Shown here: positions 34,506 to 45,659 of the stretch, piece after piece
How the letters are laid out: every line of letters starts with the position of its first letter
Numbering within the stretch: position 1 is the stretch's first letter
From: Parelaphostrongylus tenuis
Lineage: Eukaryota > Nematoda > Chromadorea > Rhabditida > Metastrongylidae
Assembly: GCA_019055375.1 (NCBI GenBank)
Contig: JAHQIW010004747.1
Coordinates: forward strand, 62,001-126,000
Direction of reading: 5' to 3'
Length of the DNA: 64,000 nt
Made by a program: the position numbers and the translations under genes
The notes under the pieces: model-generated
The model's database searches: none
What the model was told of the DNA's origin: nothing
Seen by the model: only the letters and a program-made list of their open reading frames with translations

Positions 34506-36693
34506 CTCTCAATCTGAAATTCTATCGGCCATGTAAAAGCATAAGATAGCGTCGCAACAAATGCAATCCTATCAGCGCTTGACGATTATTAAGTGGATCC
34601 GTCCTACATAAGAACTCTATCACAGTCCTACCAGAAGGGTACACGAAAATATAGCCTTTTTATTGACTCCCAGCATACCCATTGGAAAAGGAGTTCGATA
34701 AGACGATACGATACTGCTAAACTTGCTCAACGCTGCACTACAGTGGAAGATGAAGTCGTTTGATTGGGATGGGAGAGGTAGATGCATTGATAGAAACCTC
34801 CTATAAGACCTACGTTTTGCAGATGACATCATCCTGTTCTCGAAAGCACTTACGGCAGCTATTCTCCAGGGTCACTGCTATTTTCCTTTTAGTCATGCTT
34901 AATTATATTGCATATCATTGGATGTTCATTGTTCTAATTGTAGATAATCACTTTAATCACACGGGCTAACCTATCTGCTCAAAGAGCGGCGAGGAATAGA
35001 GGAACTATTCCACGAATACGTACCATTTATGTATTGTCTTAAGCCTCCGATTAATTAGAATGACCAGAATCTTTAACTCGAGATGCTATTTAGTTTTACA
35101 TGATCTGTTTTACAAACGATTTCAATGCTTTCCCATAACCTTTTCTTGATGCGATAGCGTCGCTGTCCCATACAAGACATTTTGTTCCTTACACATCGTA
35201 GTAAAAACGTAGTTTTTTTGCGCTCTGAATTTTCCTTCCCGTGGCTTGTACCCTCTAATCCTTTGTGTTCCCCTTAGTACTGCACCTCATCAGGTAGAGT
35301 CTTCTTGTCGTTCCGTATATAAGCCGAACACCACTGTACACCGCTGGTATTTCGATAGTGAGGTATTTCCATATTTCCAGCGTTCCAGTGTCCCAGTTAT
35401 TCCCCCAACTTCGTCGGTGCCTATTCCATCAATTACATTTCTTCGCGTTGCTTGTATTATATTATTATTATAATCAATTCTGCACACATTATAACCCAAA
35501 CGTGAGCTGCTTCCCATGAATACGTTAAAAGAGCTTCGTGGCAATTAGCACAATGCCAAGCATTCTATCCCGATTTAGTAATTACTGTGCGCTAAAGATT
35601 AATTCGAAACGGAGATCCCGATAGCAGAAAGTCAACAGCGCTGGCCGCATTCGGGCCTCTGAAAACAAGCCATCAACCAATAAACGGACCGAAGTTTAAG
35701 CGTTGACCTCAGTAGTCCCAGCGTTCTAACATACACCAGAGACGTGCGCTGATACTCTGATTGTGCACGGGGAGCAACTCACCAAACGCTTGAACGATGT
35801 CTTCTGAGATTCAGTCGACACTCACCATATCGCCGACTTGAGCAGTTCAAATCTCCAAAACCTATTTCATCTTTGAGACCCGGAAAAAGATCGCGAGAGA
35901 AACACAGATGGAGCGGTTATTTAGTAAAATGATCACACAACAGATGGACGAAACGAACTGTAGAGTAAACTCCGCAAAAGTGCATCCGATCCTATGGACG
36001 ACCACCTACACGTTGGGTGGACGTGTTTGTAAGAACAGCTGTTTTCGCAGCTGCTGATGTTTTACATAATACGGCAAAATTCGCGCCAGCCGCCATGGCC
36101 GAATCAGACCACCAAGATGGACGACAATTTCGAGAAGAAGTGCAAATGAATGTGCTGGAAATCGCACAGCTTGTGAAGATGGTCCATCTCAGTATTCAAA
36201 ACAAAACTTCACAGGACAGAGCACTTTCTCCAGACTATTGATAATCGCAGTTCGATTCTTGAAATTTCCAGAAATTTGTTTTTTTTTTGAGTTTTTCTAT
36301 AGCGCTGTAGGAAAGCAAGTATTATTATGTTTCACAAACGCATTGTTCTCATAGGACAGGCTCTTCGTTAGACTATTATAATTATTGAGTTGCGTAAGCT
36401 TCGGCAATTCTTACGGCGTACTTTTTTCTTGGAAATTACTGTATTACTTAACTGCAGCACGGGAAATAAGACTGAGCTTCAAACATGCTGCGCATTGTTT
36501 GTCGGCTGGGGTGTGTGGGTGGGTGTGGATCGATAGCAAGACCCGTAGACCGCGCAACGAGATTCACATGTGGCGTGTAACTTCTGATATGAAGTATGAA
36601 CTTCTTTTGTCGTTTTTAAAAAACTCTACATAAAACATATTACTCTGATACACCGAGATTCGCTCTACATATTCATATTCTTTTCATACATGT

Positions 36694-36811
36694 CACCTGT
36701 ATGACCTGTCGTCCCGTTGATCGTCGAGTGACTCGAGCGGGTACCTGCAGCTCTTCCATTTTTCCCTATCGCGTGCAAGAGTAGCCCAGTGGGTCCTCCT
36801 CGCTCTAGGGC
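36694..36811 (-). repeat. RTE family 1, 3'-terminal stub
   Basis: Only the last 118 bp of the family (CACCTGTATGACCTGTCG to CTCGCTCTAGGG). Flanks TTCATACATGT (36683-36693) and TTCATGCATAT (36812-36822) agree at 9 of 11 positions and may be a decayed target-site duplication. Confidence 0.8.
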
Positions 36812-36959
36812 TTCATGCATATATTTAGGCTAAATACAGTTTCATTATACAAAATAGAGTAAAAAAAGGGAAGCTTAGACTCACAAAACGATGAATCAAA
36901 GTTTTTTCCACAACGCCATTACAAAAGATCTAGAAATCTCTACGAAAGAGAGAAAAACT

Positions 36960-37490
36960 ATCGTATGAAGAACGAAAGACTTTGTAATAATGCGCTTCGC
37001 AAGTGAAACACTGTATTGTTTCCTATACTAACGCACTGTAATGAAGCTTTCTCAAAAGCCAACTAGATTTTTGAAATTCCCGAAATTTGCGCTATCGAAC
37101 GATTACCAGCTGTCTTAGAAGAGAACTTTGTCCAGTGAAAAACAGCTCTCGTGATAACACGCAACACGTGTGACCACAATTTTCCTTCCTTTTGCTACAG
37201 CTCTGTACAGAAACCCTCTCAAAAAGCAAGCAAATTTTTATATCTCCTGATTTTATGCTGTCGAATGATCATTGGTAGCCTAAAAAAGGGGTCTGCCTTG
37301 CGAAATATAAGCGCGATCATGCACTAATGCTCGCGATATCCAGTAACGCGTGCGCAACACAATTTGGTGTTACAGCATAGTATAAGGGCCTCTTTGAAAT
37401 CAGTGTGGTCTTGAATTTTGCAAGGTTCAAGTTTTTGAATGATCGCCAATGGTCTAGTGGAAAATCTGTGTCTAGCAAAAGAGGTTGCTT
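36960..37490. repeat. M4 array with about 170-bp periodicity
   Basis: Three successive units. Anchor GAACGATTA/GAATGATCA/GAATGATCG at 37097, 37263 and 37437; anchor CTCAAAAGCC/CTCAAAAAGC/CTTTGAAATC at 37051, 37218 and 37392; so spacing is 166-174 bp. Each unit follows with a form of TAGTGAAAAACTTTGTCC. Units are diverged. Confidence 0.6.
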
Positions 37491-37499
37491 GGAATATCT

Positions 37500-38610
37500 T
37501 GGCTCTTTATGACACATTGATCCCTCTTCACAGTGTTTCGTTATGCTTGCCCATCCAACGCATAACTCAACTCTCACGTGAATGTGCTAGTGAAAAATTT
37601 GGGCCATTGGATATTGAAAAGTGGATGAATACAATTATAAATTATTGGTAAACACATGAATAGCGCGTTTTGGGACAGTATCTGCAGAAAGCATAAGAAA
37701 TTTCCCGTAATATATTGACAGAAAGTCTTGGAAGTTTTGAATTAGTTCACGGCCGCCTGAGCATTTTACCTGTTTGAATAGGAGAGTTTCTATCCTCTGT
37801 TTCTTTTGTTGGGCGAGATATTTGTGAATGCCAAGAGTATTATGAGATTCCGTACTTTCACGCATGAATTTGTTCTTATAGCGGAGAGCTTTGTACTGTA
37901 TACATTATAGTTGCGTTCAAATTGGCAAACAAACTGTGGTAATGTAATAGCAATGTACTAAGCCTATTGAAGAGAACTCGATAGTAATATGATGGAGTTT
38001 ATTCAAACAGCTTGCGTTTCGGCAGCTTGCAATCTTCCAATAGTGCACAAACCAGGTTGCCCACAACTCTGTCAGCCCAACACCTCCATTATCTCATTGG
38101 AAAAACTCACCAAACTTAGATCCCAGTCGCATTATGCACAAAACAACTTTCGACATAATTAACGCTTTCCATTAATTCTATCATGAAATGTCCATGTGGA
38201 GAGCAAGCGTGCAAATTCATATGGACTATTAATGCACCTCGCATGTCAGAACAACAGCTTCAAATACTGCGTCTACTAGGTGTAATCACGATGTATTCTA
38301 TCCTGAGGCCTATATCTGAATCAATTGTATTTATGCAGAAGGCTTCCAAAATCTTACGTAATGATGGTATATGTTGGTCGGCAAAAATGCTGACTTCTAC
38401 TTCAAAACCTCTTCTTTATGCGTTTGTGCCCGATGCCAGCCTAGTGGGGTATGTCGCTTAGCTGTAGGCTTGTCGATTAGGTGTTGTTTTATAGAACACA
38501 GAGTGGCCCAACGGTTTCTCCAATATAAGAGGTTGTAAAAAAAGTTTTGTCGTATTGCCTGTGAAAACGATTTTAACACTAGTATTTTGTGCGATTTTCA
38601 GCTCGTCAAA
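37500..38610. other. No gene recognised
   Basis: A 92-codon plus-strand frame at 38183-38461 (MKCPCGEQACKFIW at its start) is the longest, but has no family motif, no obvious splice partners and no repeat match, so I leave it unassigned. Confidence 0.3.
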
Positions 38611-38619
38611 AGCTCGCTT

Positions 38620-38990
38620 TCTTTTGCATCGAACGATATATAATTGATCTAAATAGTCATCAGAATGGAACCGTCTAAGGAAGAAGTTTGCATTCTGCTC
38701 CACTTCTGTTACAAATTGGACAGCGACGCTTCCAAGCATCATCGACAAATCTGCAAGGCGCCTTCCTTGCCTTCGGAATTCGCAGAAATCGGAATAGGTT
38801 CAAGACATCCCGTGAAGAAGTAAACCGATTGAGACAAGCTAGGAAGAAGACGCCCACGAGAAGTCTATTGTCAATGGTCGTTAATCGAAATGGAGAAGAT
38901 TCATCTATGGGTTGCCGTATCTTGGTTGAAGAGTTTGTCTGTCATTCATGACGGTTTGGCACATTCACTGGGAGACTAGTTTGACTTATA
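38620..38990 (+). pseudogene. Mariner-like N-terminal remnant
   Basis: Same leader as 20885 (GCATCGAACGATATATA..TT, then CAGAATGGA), then MEPSKEEVCILLHFCYKLD at 38665, matching MDLFKKDIRLLLYYFYQLN of the 20.9-kb copy. A later frame holds RRRPREVYCQ, resembling the SGRPrevd linker. CATGACGGTTTGGCACATTC at 38948 matches 20618. The following 39000-39600 holds nothing I recognise. Confidence 0.5.
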
Positions 38991-39609
38991 ATTGTCTTCA
39001 GTCTAAATTTAATTGGTGTACAAATGAATTTTTCATGCAGTTGAAAACATAAGAGAATTTTTTTACGTCCTATTATTTATCGTCGCTCGTTTAACAAGAG
39101 ATGAGGTAAACTGCACTCAAGCTCATGCAGTCACCTTCTCTATCGATAAGGCATATACGATGCGCTCTTGCGTTGTTACCGAACCAATGAGACAGGAATC
39201 GACACTCAAACTGCTGCATTTAGGCATAAAGCGAAAGACCCATTGATTGAGCTCTAAGCATTACTACTGTAGATATTTAGATTTATTTGATTATCTACTG
39301 CACTCATAAGTATATGGGAGACAATTCAGATTGCTGAATGAACAGTCAAAGTATATGAGGTCCACCAATGAAATACCAAGAAAATGACGTTCTTTTCTAA
39401 ACGTGAAATTCAATGTACCACATGACAGCTACATTACGGAGTGGAACCGAAGGCCAAGTGAGAGAAATATTCTAGTTTATTCCTTTTTTCAACATTTAAA
39501 ATACAAAAAAGCGTTTGTGGAATGTAAATTTCTAACAGCAGCAAGTGTGTGCACTGGAAAAGAGCAGAGAGGATAGAATCCCTGAAAATGGTTCGCGAAA
39601 TAGCCATTT

Positions 39610-40145
39610 CTAATGACTGCGAGTTTGTTGCCCCTCAATACAGGTTCAGAGGGGAGTCTTCAAACAATAAGTTTAACGAAGCAAAGTCTCATTCATCCCG
39701 CCTACCTTTCCACACGAGATAAGTATAGCTATAAAACGTTGTTTGAAATTCGCAGGCGTACAGAAAACGGGAATGATTATTACAATACAACCAAACACTC
39801 TGAGGAGTGAACGAGTTTGCAACCGCTTATACGATCACTCAAGTCCAGCGGAAGAGTTCTCAATGCTCACCGGCGTTAAAGACGACGATCGAATATGCAT
39901 TATCTATGTTTATTCAATCTTTTGTGAAGAGTTAAGCTATAATTGTTCCGGCTAAACGGATAGGCCACTCCGTGCCCGTATGGAAGAACACCTAATCGGC
40001 AAGCTCAAAACTAAACGAAGAGTCCTGCTAGGCTCACATAGGAGGCAAAAACATAAAACACAGGGGATTTTAAAACAGATCCCGCCATCCTCTAACACTG
40101 TCTTAGAATATTACTGCTCAAGATTTTGGAAGTGTCTTGGGTAAA
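39610..40145 (+). pseudogene. Penelope-like element, RT tail and GIY-YIG-like endonuclease fragment
   Basis: Plus-strand frames give ISIAIKRCLKFAGV, then ITIQPNTLRSERVCNRLYD at about 39785-39830, the linker that precedes the endonuclease in Penelope-like elements (usually ...NTLK..LVRNRLYD). Then VYSIFCEELSYNCSG in place of VY.I.C..CG..YIG, and, after a stop, RPLRARMEEHLIGKLKTKRR with LLGSHRRQKH (usually RPL..R..EHL.GK....TPLG.HR...H). Stop and frame changes make it non-functional. It lies about 0.6 kb 3' of srx-B exon 3. Confidence 0.7.
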
Positions 40146-40722
40146 CGAAGAAAATTTTCACATAATGTTATAGAGACTCACATACTTTATACCGGCACTC
40201 AGACACTGCAAAACGCTTGAATTCAGGTGAAGCATATCCTATGACGCGACGTATTACTAAGTCTAGCAACATAGTTCTTTGAATAGAGCTAATACGACTT
40301 TTTTTACGAAGTACTCAGGCATCAAAGGTGGCACTAATGATTATCAAGTCCGTAATAAAAGGAAGAGTGTGTTCAGAGCAGCTGCTTGTAAGCTTGTTGT
40401 TGATTCGCGATCAAGACTATTTGTGCTCCACTTTTCAAAGGGTCAGAAATGTCTGAAAGAATGTAACAAGCTGACAATGCATCGACAAGCTTCCGTAATT
40501 TGAGTTAATTATGCATCTGCAAACTCCACGCCGCTTAATGGAATCAAATTAATAATGTAAACTTCAAAAGAATGGTAACCCTTGAAAGCTTAACTCATGT
40601 CTCTTTTTTTGAGCCGAAGGTGTCTAATACGACCCGTTACAGCCATACTATTGTGATTGCCACATGCCCCTCTACTTCTGTACACTACGAATCTGAATAG
40701 CCACAAAATTCTCAAAACTTAC

Positions 40723-43404
40723 TCCGAAAGTACGGCATTGCATGAAAGAATCCAAGCATCCAGCTGATCATTACCGCGAAAAAAGTAATACTCACGGTTA
40801 GCATATAGTAAGCCCGTACAGGCAACGTGATGGTAATCATTCTGTTCATGGCGATGGCGAAGTCAGAGTAGATGCACACATACCAGAGCATTAGGTTCAC
40901 CAAACCGAATAGCTTGTCTATCCATTCTGTTGCTATCTTGTTTCGACTGCAAGTGATATGGTTCTCTTTTGTACTTGAACATTCAAATTTCCCTTAGGAT
41001 TATTACCACAATTAAGCGCTTAAGCCTACTTCTTGCCATTTTGGTACAGATGGTGAAATGCTGCAGCAATAATTACCTAAGAAAAGTAACAAAAATTGGA
41101 ATTGATTAGTTATGAGCAATTCTCAAACCCCTTAATGAACCGCTGGCTGATATTCTAGCACTCGAAATCATAAAAGGATCTTGCATTTGCAGGCCATGTG
41201 TATATATCAGCCCAAAACTTTAGATAGTGATGCAAACTTCGCATTTAAGCTCAGTCGTTAACCCCTTCACATAGGCGTGCCACAGAACGGTTAAATCTCA
41301 CCTGAACGCTGCAATTACGGCGTTGAATCTCTACGCAGATTTGTAATGGCGCAACTCTCAGTGGAATTGAGAGACTTTGTCTAGCAAATTAAAGTTTTGC
41401 GGAGACATTCTCATCATGAAATGATGGGATATCAAGAATTGGTTTCTATAAGAATAATTTTAGCTGAAACAATGCCCCACATGTCTTCAAATCTTCTAAA
41501 TTTTACCTGGAAAACCGTATCCTTTCGTGGACGAATATATTCACAACAGATATTTAATGTTCTTTTATTTTCGTTATTCAATTTTTGATATGGTAGTTTG
41601 AGAAATGCTGATAATGATGCTACGCCTAGTTTGCGCAATAGGCTTGATCCTACGCTTTTACACAAAAATCGTTTCGCTTTTCATTTGGAATGTCATTCGG
41701 ACGACTATCAAAAATCTGATACATAACTGGCAATAGATCGCAGCTTGTGAAGTACCCGATTAGTATTAAACTTCGAAAGTTATCGATAAGGTGCCATCGC
41801 ATGAAGTGAGCATCACCGTTCTTCGCAAACCATGTATTATTTTCTAATTCAGATGCTATGACAACTTCTGGCTATGATTTTCAATTAGAAGATATCAAAA
41901 CTGGAAGATATATATCGCAGTTTTCGGTTTCAGAAGGGCATAATGATATTATACTAGATTATTTGCCTCTATCTATCCGTGGCAATGAATAAGAGTGAAT
42001 TGTCGCTGGCACAAGCAAACGGTAGTTACAGTGAAAGTATGACTAAATACAAATGAAATATCATAGGACTGTTCAATAACCAAATCAAAATATAATGTTT
42101 CGGTAATCATTTGGTTTTGCGATCAAAATTTGAGGCTATAGAGATAACATCTTGCTTTCGGGTTGCAGCGATGCACAAACAATGTTTATAATAGTGTATA
42201 AGTGGGTATATGGAGTTATTACTTAAAAGACAATCAAAACAAGAAAAAACAATGCCACTTTCAGCACTCTGCAGGCGTTTAAACTTCTAAAGTACACTAA
42301 TAATAGAAATTCTTCCGGATTATCCATGAAATTTCATCATATCGCAATATGCAGCGTAAGTTTGAACGAAAGTGTCATTGTTTTGGCATATTTCAATTTA
42401 AAAAGCCTTTTGGTAGTCTTTCTTCAGATTCCATCTTTTCTTGATGAGGAAACTTTCTTTATTGATGTGAAAGGTCTGAATTCATCACGAAACCACAACA
42501 CTGTGAAGATTACATGCTCCGACCACAACGTCATTCGCGCCGACTGCCACGAGACAGACCGACACAACGCACTGCATGTAAACGGCCGGCGTGAAAGAGT
42601 TAAGTTATTTTGTTTGGAGTAATGCTTCTAAGAAAAAGCGAACACTCGTTCAAAATCTTTGCTTTGAAATGAGGTTTTATTCGGGTCGAAAATTTTGTTC
42701 CCTTCACAATTTATCACTTTTATGGCAAGAATCTTCAGTAATTAACCTATGTAGCACGACAATAGGTTTGTTGGCGCATCTGGTTCACCTACTACGGAAA
42801 GTTCTGATACTTTCCTTCTTGAAGTGCAGAAGAGGCTATATCAGTGTAACTACTCCATTTACGAAGTTATTAATTACACCTGTTCATGATGAATTTCCAA
42901 GAAACACAATTTGTGAGAGCCCACAGTAATGTCATCGGTGTAGTCTAGAAGACGAAAACAAGCAGAATACCCATATTGGCGATGCTATGTGCGAAGCACA
43001 ATAAACTGAACGATTTTAGCTGTGTCGAGTTGTATTGCATTGCTAATATAGCAGTGCCGTTAAGATCCAAGCCAAGCACTCCTGTCTGAAGTGACACATT
43101 TCCTGCTATTTTTATGAAAACAAGTATTACGACTTAACTTTAGGACGAGACAATGAACAGCCGACGTAACTTCCATATTTCATGCACCATTACCGTACGC
43201 CTACATTTTTAGTAATTTGTCACTAAGATTTATTCCCTTGGTTGAGCATTAGTCGAAACAGAAACCAAAAATGTGTAGAAAGCAATGTATGTCGAATCTA
43301 GTTGAAGTTTTACATTCAGAAACTCGAGGTACTAAGGAGAAGAGCTTGAGACTTACCACGGCTATTATCAACGACACCGCAATGTTCTCTGCGTAAGCAT
43401 ACAT
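40723..43404 (-). pseudogene. srx-class receptor, copy B, with nonsense codon in TM2
   Basis: Paralogue of the receptor at 6171-1, same strand. Exons: 43404-43357 (starts MYAYAENIAVSLIIAV), 43085-42925 and 40946-40723. Exons 2 and 3 have exactly the same lengths as in copy A (161 and 224 bp) and the same phases. Exon 3 is open and retains LNRM-like MNRMITITLP and CWMLGFF-like SWMLGFF. Exon 2 reads through the SFSLLCFAHSIANMGILL hallmark, but the conserved Trp codon of the FW..P motif is TAG in place of copy A's TGG. Its donor is GTGGGC in place of GTGAGT. The expected fourth exon (C...W.F..TPC) was not found downstream; a Penelope-like fragment sits there at 39610-40145. Flanking intron sequence is still alignable to copy A around exon 3. 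The sequence shows the nonsense codon directly; loss of function is inference, and a sequencing error or polymorphism is the alternative. Confidence 0.8.
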
Positions 43405-43499
43405 TTGTGTGGAAAAAAGGTTTACTTCTACAAAACGTGTCGATTTTTTGATTGCTGGAAATAGATGCGGAATTTTAAATCGCTGTGAACACATGGGTG

Positions 43500-44235
43500 A
43501 GACGAAAAATCATTTTTTCATTGTTCTAGAAATTGATATGAAACGTCGCCTAAAGGCCATGAAATCGTTAAGATATCTGTAGCGCAGTATATTGAATTAT
43601 GCCAAATATCCCTATATACAGCATCAGCTGCCGATAGGTTGAAGTGCCACATTTATAGGCATTACATCATATTCACAAGCTGCTTTCCAATAGTTTTAAC
43701 ATGCTCCTAGGAGCGATAGTGCACTTGGAACCTCATCGCAAAATATAAAAATTATATTGTATGCATTTTTCTCGCAATAAATTATGTTATTGCGGGGCTG
43801 TAACGTTTAGTATATCTAGCTTATGGCAAGAAACAGTACAATTTCAAAGATAAGTGAAAGAGTGTGATGCTTCCAATGTTATTCATGTGACAAAAGCCCA
43901 CCGTGCGGCTTTGGCCCATAATGTGCTGGGCAAGCGTTATAGTTTTTGAAGGAATTAGAATGGTAGTCCTTCAAAACCATTTTCTAGACTTCCCAAACTT
44001 TTGAAGTTTTCACTGAATATATAAGGCGATAATAGAAAGGTGACTGATAGGAAAGAGGGTGGATAAGTATTTGACAATACAAGATGTTATTAGCATTTTT
44101 TCTTTAATTCAACTTCAGTGAAAAGCAAACGTTTTGACTATCAAAGAAAAGAGAAAAAAAAGAAAAATATGCCTTTAGGGTCTATCAAATTTTGCGCAAG
44201 GTCTTAAAAAGCAGTCGAATATAAATGTACTATTG
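43500..44235. other. No gene recognised
   Basis: Upstream side of srx-B. No further receptor exon, promoter motif or repeat could be identified by eye. Confidence 0.35.
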
Positions 44236-44239
44236 ATTT

Positions 44240-44415
44240 CAATTATGTAGAGTGGTGTGCAAGAACGTTTGCGTCAGCCGGGATTCAAACCCAGGTCTTA
44301 CTCTTTCCGAGAGCGTGTGCTGAACCGTTGCACACCTACTTTCGTTTTGCACTCCACTCTTTCTACAACGCGTTATCTGTCAACAGCCAAGCGTCTACGG
44401 TGTGGCGGGGCATTC
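44240..44415 (-). repeat. M3 tRNA-like element
   Basis: Best preserved centre of the family. On the minus strand box A TAGGTGTGCAACGGTTC (44323-44339), a possible anticodon-arm CTC/GAG stem around TCGGAAA, then box B GGGTTTGAATCCCGG (44278-44292). The 3' arm GCACACCACTCTACATAATT is present; the outer inverted arm is lost. Confidence 0.7.
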
Positions 44416-44449
44416 ATTAATGACATTGAAACCACTTATTATCGAATTT

Positions 44450-44790
44450 GCTAGCCATGGAAAATCGACTACCAATCATTGCAATGTCAGGTGATCCTAC
44501 CACTTGGCGTATAGTGATTACTTATCACTGCAGTGTAGGTTGATCTTTTCACCTTACAAACATTGTAACCAATTCGTCTTTAGATCCCCCATATGTAAGG
44601 GTATATTCCCTCACAGGGGACTAGCCTATCTGAAAGGCACCGTGCTATTGATGAGGCTAGAAGACCGAAACCTACCCCTAGCTTTAAATGTGCCACATCA
44701 GACCTCATAAAAGGCTTAAACTACGCTGTCGATGCATACTATATTTTATGCGAGTTCCTAAAAAACGGTCGAATATAAAGGTATCAAAGA
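44450..44790. repeat. M1 MITE, long-form copy
   Basis: Order matches 29445-29790: CAATCATTGCAATGTCAGG, GTGATCCTACCACTTGG, CATATGTAAGGG, GAAAGGCACCGTGC, GAGGCTAGAAGACCGAAAC, CAGACCTCATAAAAGGC, then GTCGAATATAAAGGTATC. Confidence 0.65.
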
Positions 44791-45186
44791 AAATTGGAAT
44801 CTTATGTTCTAAGCTCAAAGTGCTTCGTACAGCAACTGGGTGAGCTGGATTTGCGAAAAAGGATATAAGAAATATGAGGGTGGTTGGTTGAGGATTAGAT
44901 ATGGTCCGAATAGACTTAAAGTGGATATGTGGTTGCAAAAGACGATGAATTTTGAACGATTTCTCACATTATTCTATAATACTGTGAAGGAAATAATCAG
45001 ACATATCACATGTATACTACATCTCAGATTTACTATTATTTTCGTTGAAAATTATTAGAATATCTGCCAAAATGAAAGCTTTTAATAAAATATCAATAGT
45101 AGAACTGTGCTGTTTTACCTCATGCAGTGTAAATAAAACATATAGGCGTCTTACTGCAAATTTGTAAGAAAGTTTAAAACCTTACA

Positions 45187-45657
45187 AGGTTGGGACATCA
45201 GAGCCATACACATGTTTCGGACATCTCGTCCTGTTCACCAATGGCTCACGTCCCACACTGGACCCTACTTTGCAGCAGGGAGGGGCGAGGCATGTGATGA
45301 TAATACGGATAATATATTGCCATCACTTTTCCAGTCAATAGATTGTGGCTGGTAGTAAGTCACTATTAATCTATCTCACCAACTGTTCTTCAACCTCTAT
45401 ACAAACATTCACTATAATCTGTAAGAATGTCGAATGAATGCAAGAATTAGAAACAGTCGATGAAATAATTTTAATAGCTATCTACTACCAGCCACAATCC
45501 ATCGGCTGAAAAAGTGACGATAACGCAATATCGTGTTTATCAACACATACGTCTCCTTTTCCTGCTGTAAAGTAGGGCTCGGTGTGGGGTGTGGGCCACT
45601 GATGAAGAGGGCGAAGCGTCCGAAACACGTGTATGGCTCTGATTCAACAACCTCGGT
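45187..45657. repeat. M2-related palindromic element
   Basis: The left arm 45187-45362 (GGACATCAGAGCCATACACA, CACTGGACCCTACTTTGCAG, AATAGATTGTGGCTGGTAGT) is mirrored by 45476-45657 (ACTACCAGCCACAATCC, GTAAAGTAGGGCTCGGTGTG, ACACGTGTATGGCTCTGAT). The order of blocks parallels the 31.5-kb element (CACCGGTGTTTCGGAGG, CCCGCCCCACATTCAGCCC). Confidence 0.75.
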
Positions 45658-45659
45658 GA

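Larger units (their letters stand above)
33720..36241 (+). pseudogene. RTE-like retrotransposon (family 2), heavily decayed
   Basis: Order of RT landmarks on the plus strand: NRPICLLNSFCKLIAKT and LDKAQLGEQAG at about 33810-33905, a QGFCCMDYIQSV block at about 33912, LRFADDIILFSKAL (motif C) at about 34812-34853, then HTPETCADTLIVHGEQL, NDVF.DSVDTHHIADL and, near 35890-36030, HRWSGYLVK, HNRWTKRTVE and RSYGRPPTRWVDVFVR. The last blocks are the RTE C-terminal domain. Many stops and frame changes. The M3 element pair at 34001-34505 interrupts it between RT motifs. Differs clearly from family 1 at the same positions. Confidence 0.8.

Noticed and set aside
39400..39480. Candidate fourth exon of srx-B on the minus strand (LAFGSTP before a stop)
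   Set aside because: Resembles the W.FSDTPC signature over only seven residues and lacks the upstream Cys and a clear acceptor; chance similarity cannot be excluded.
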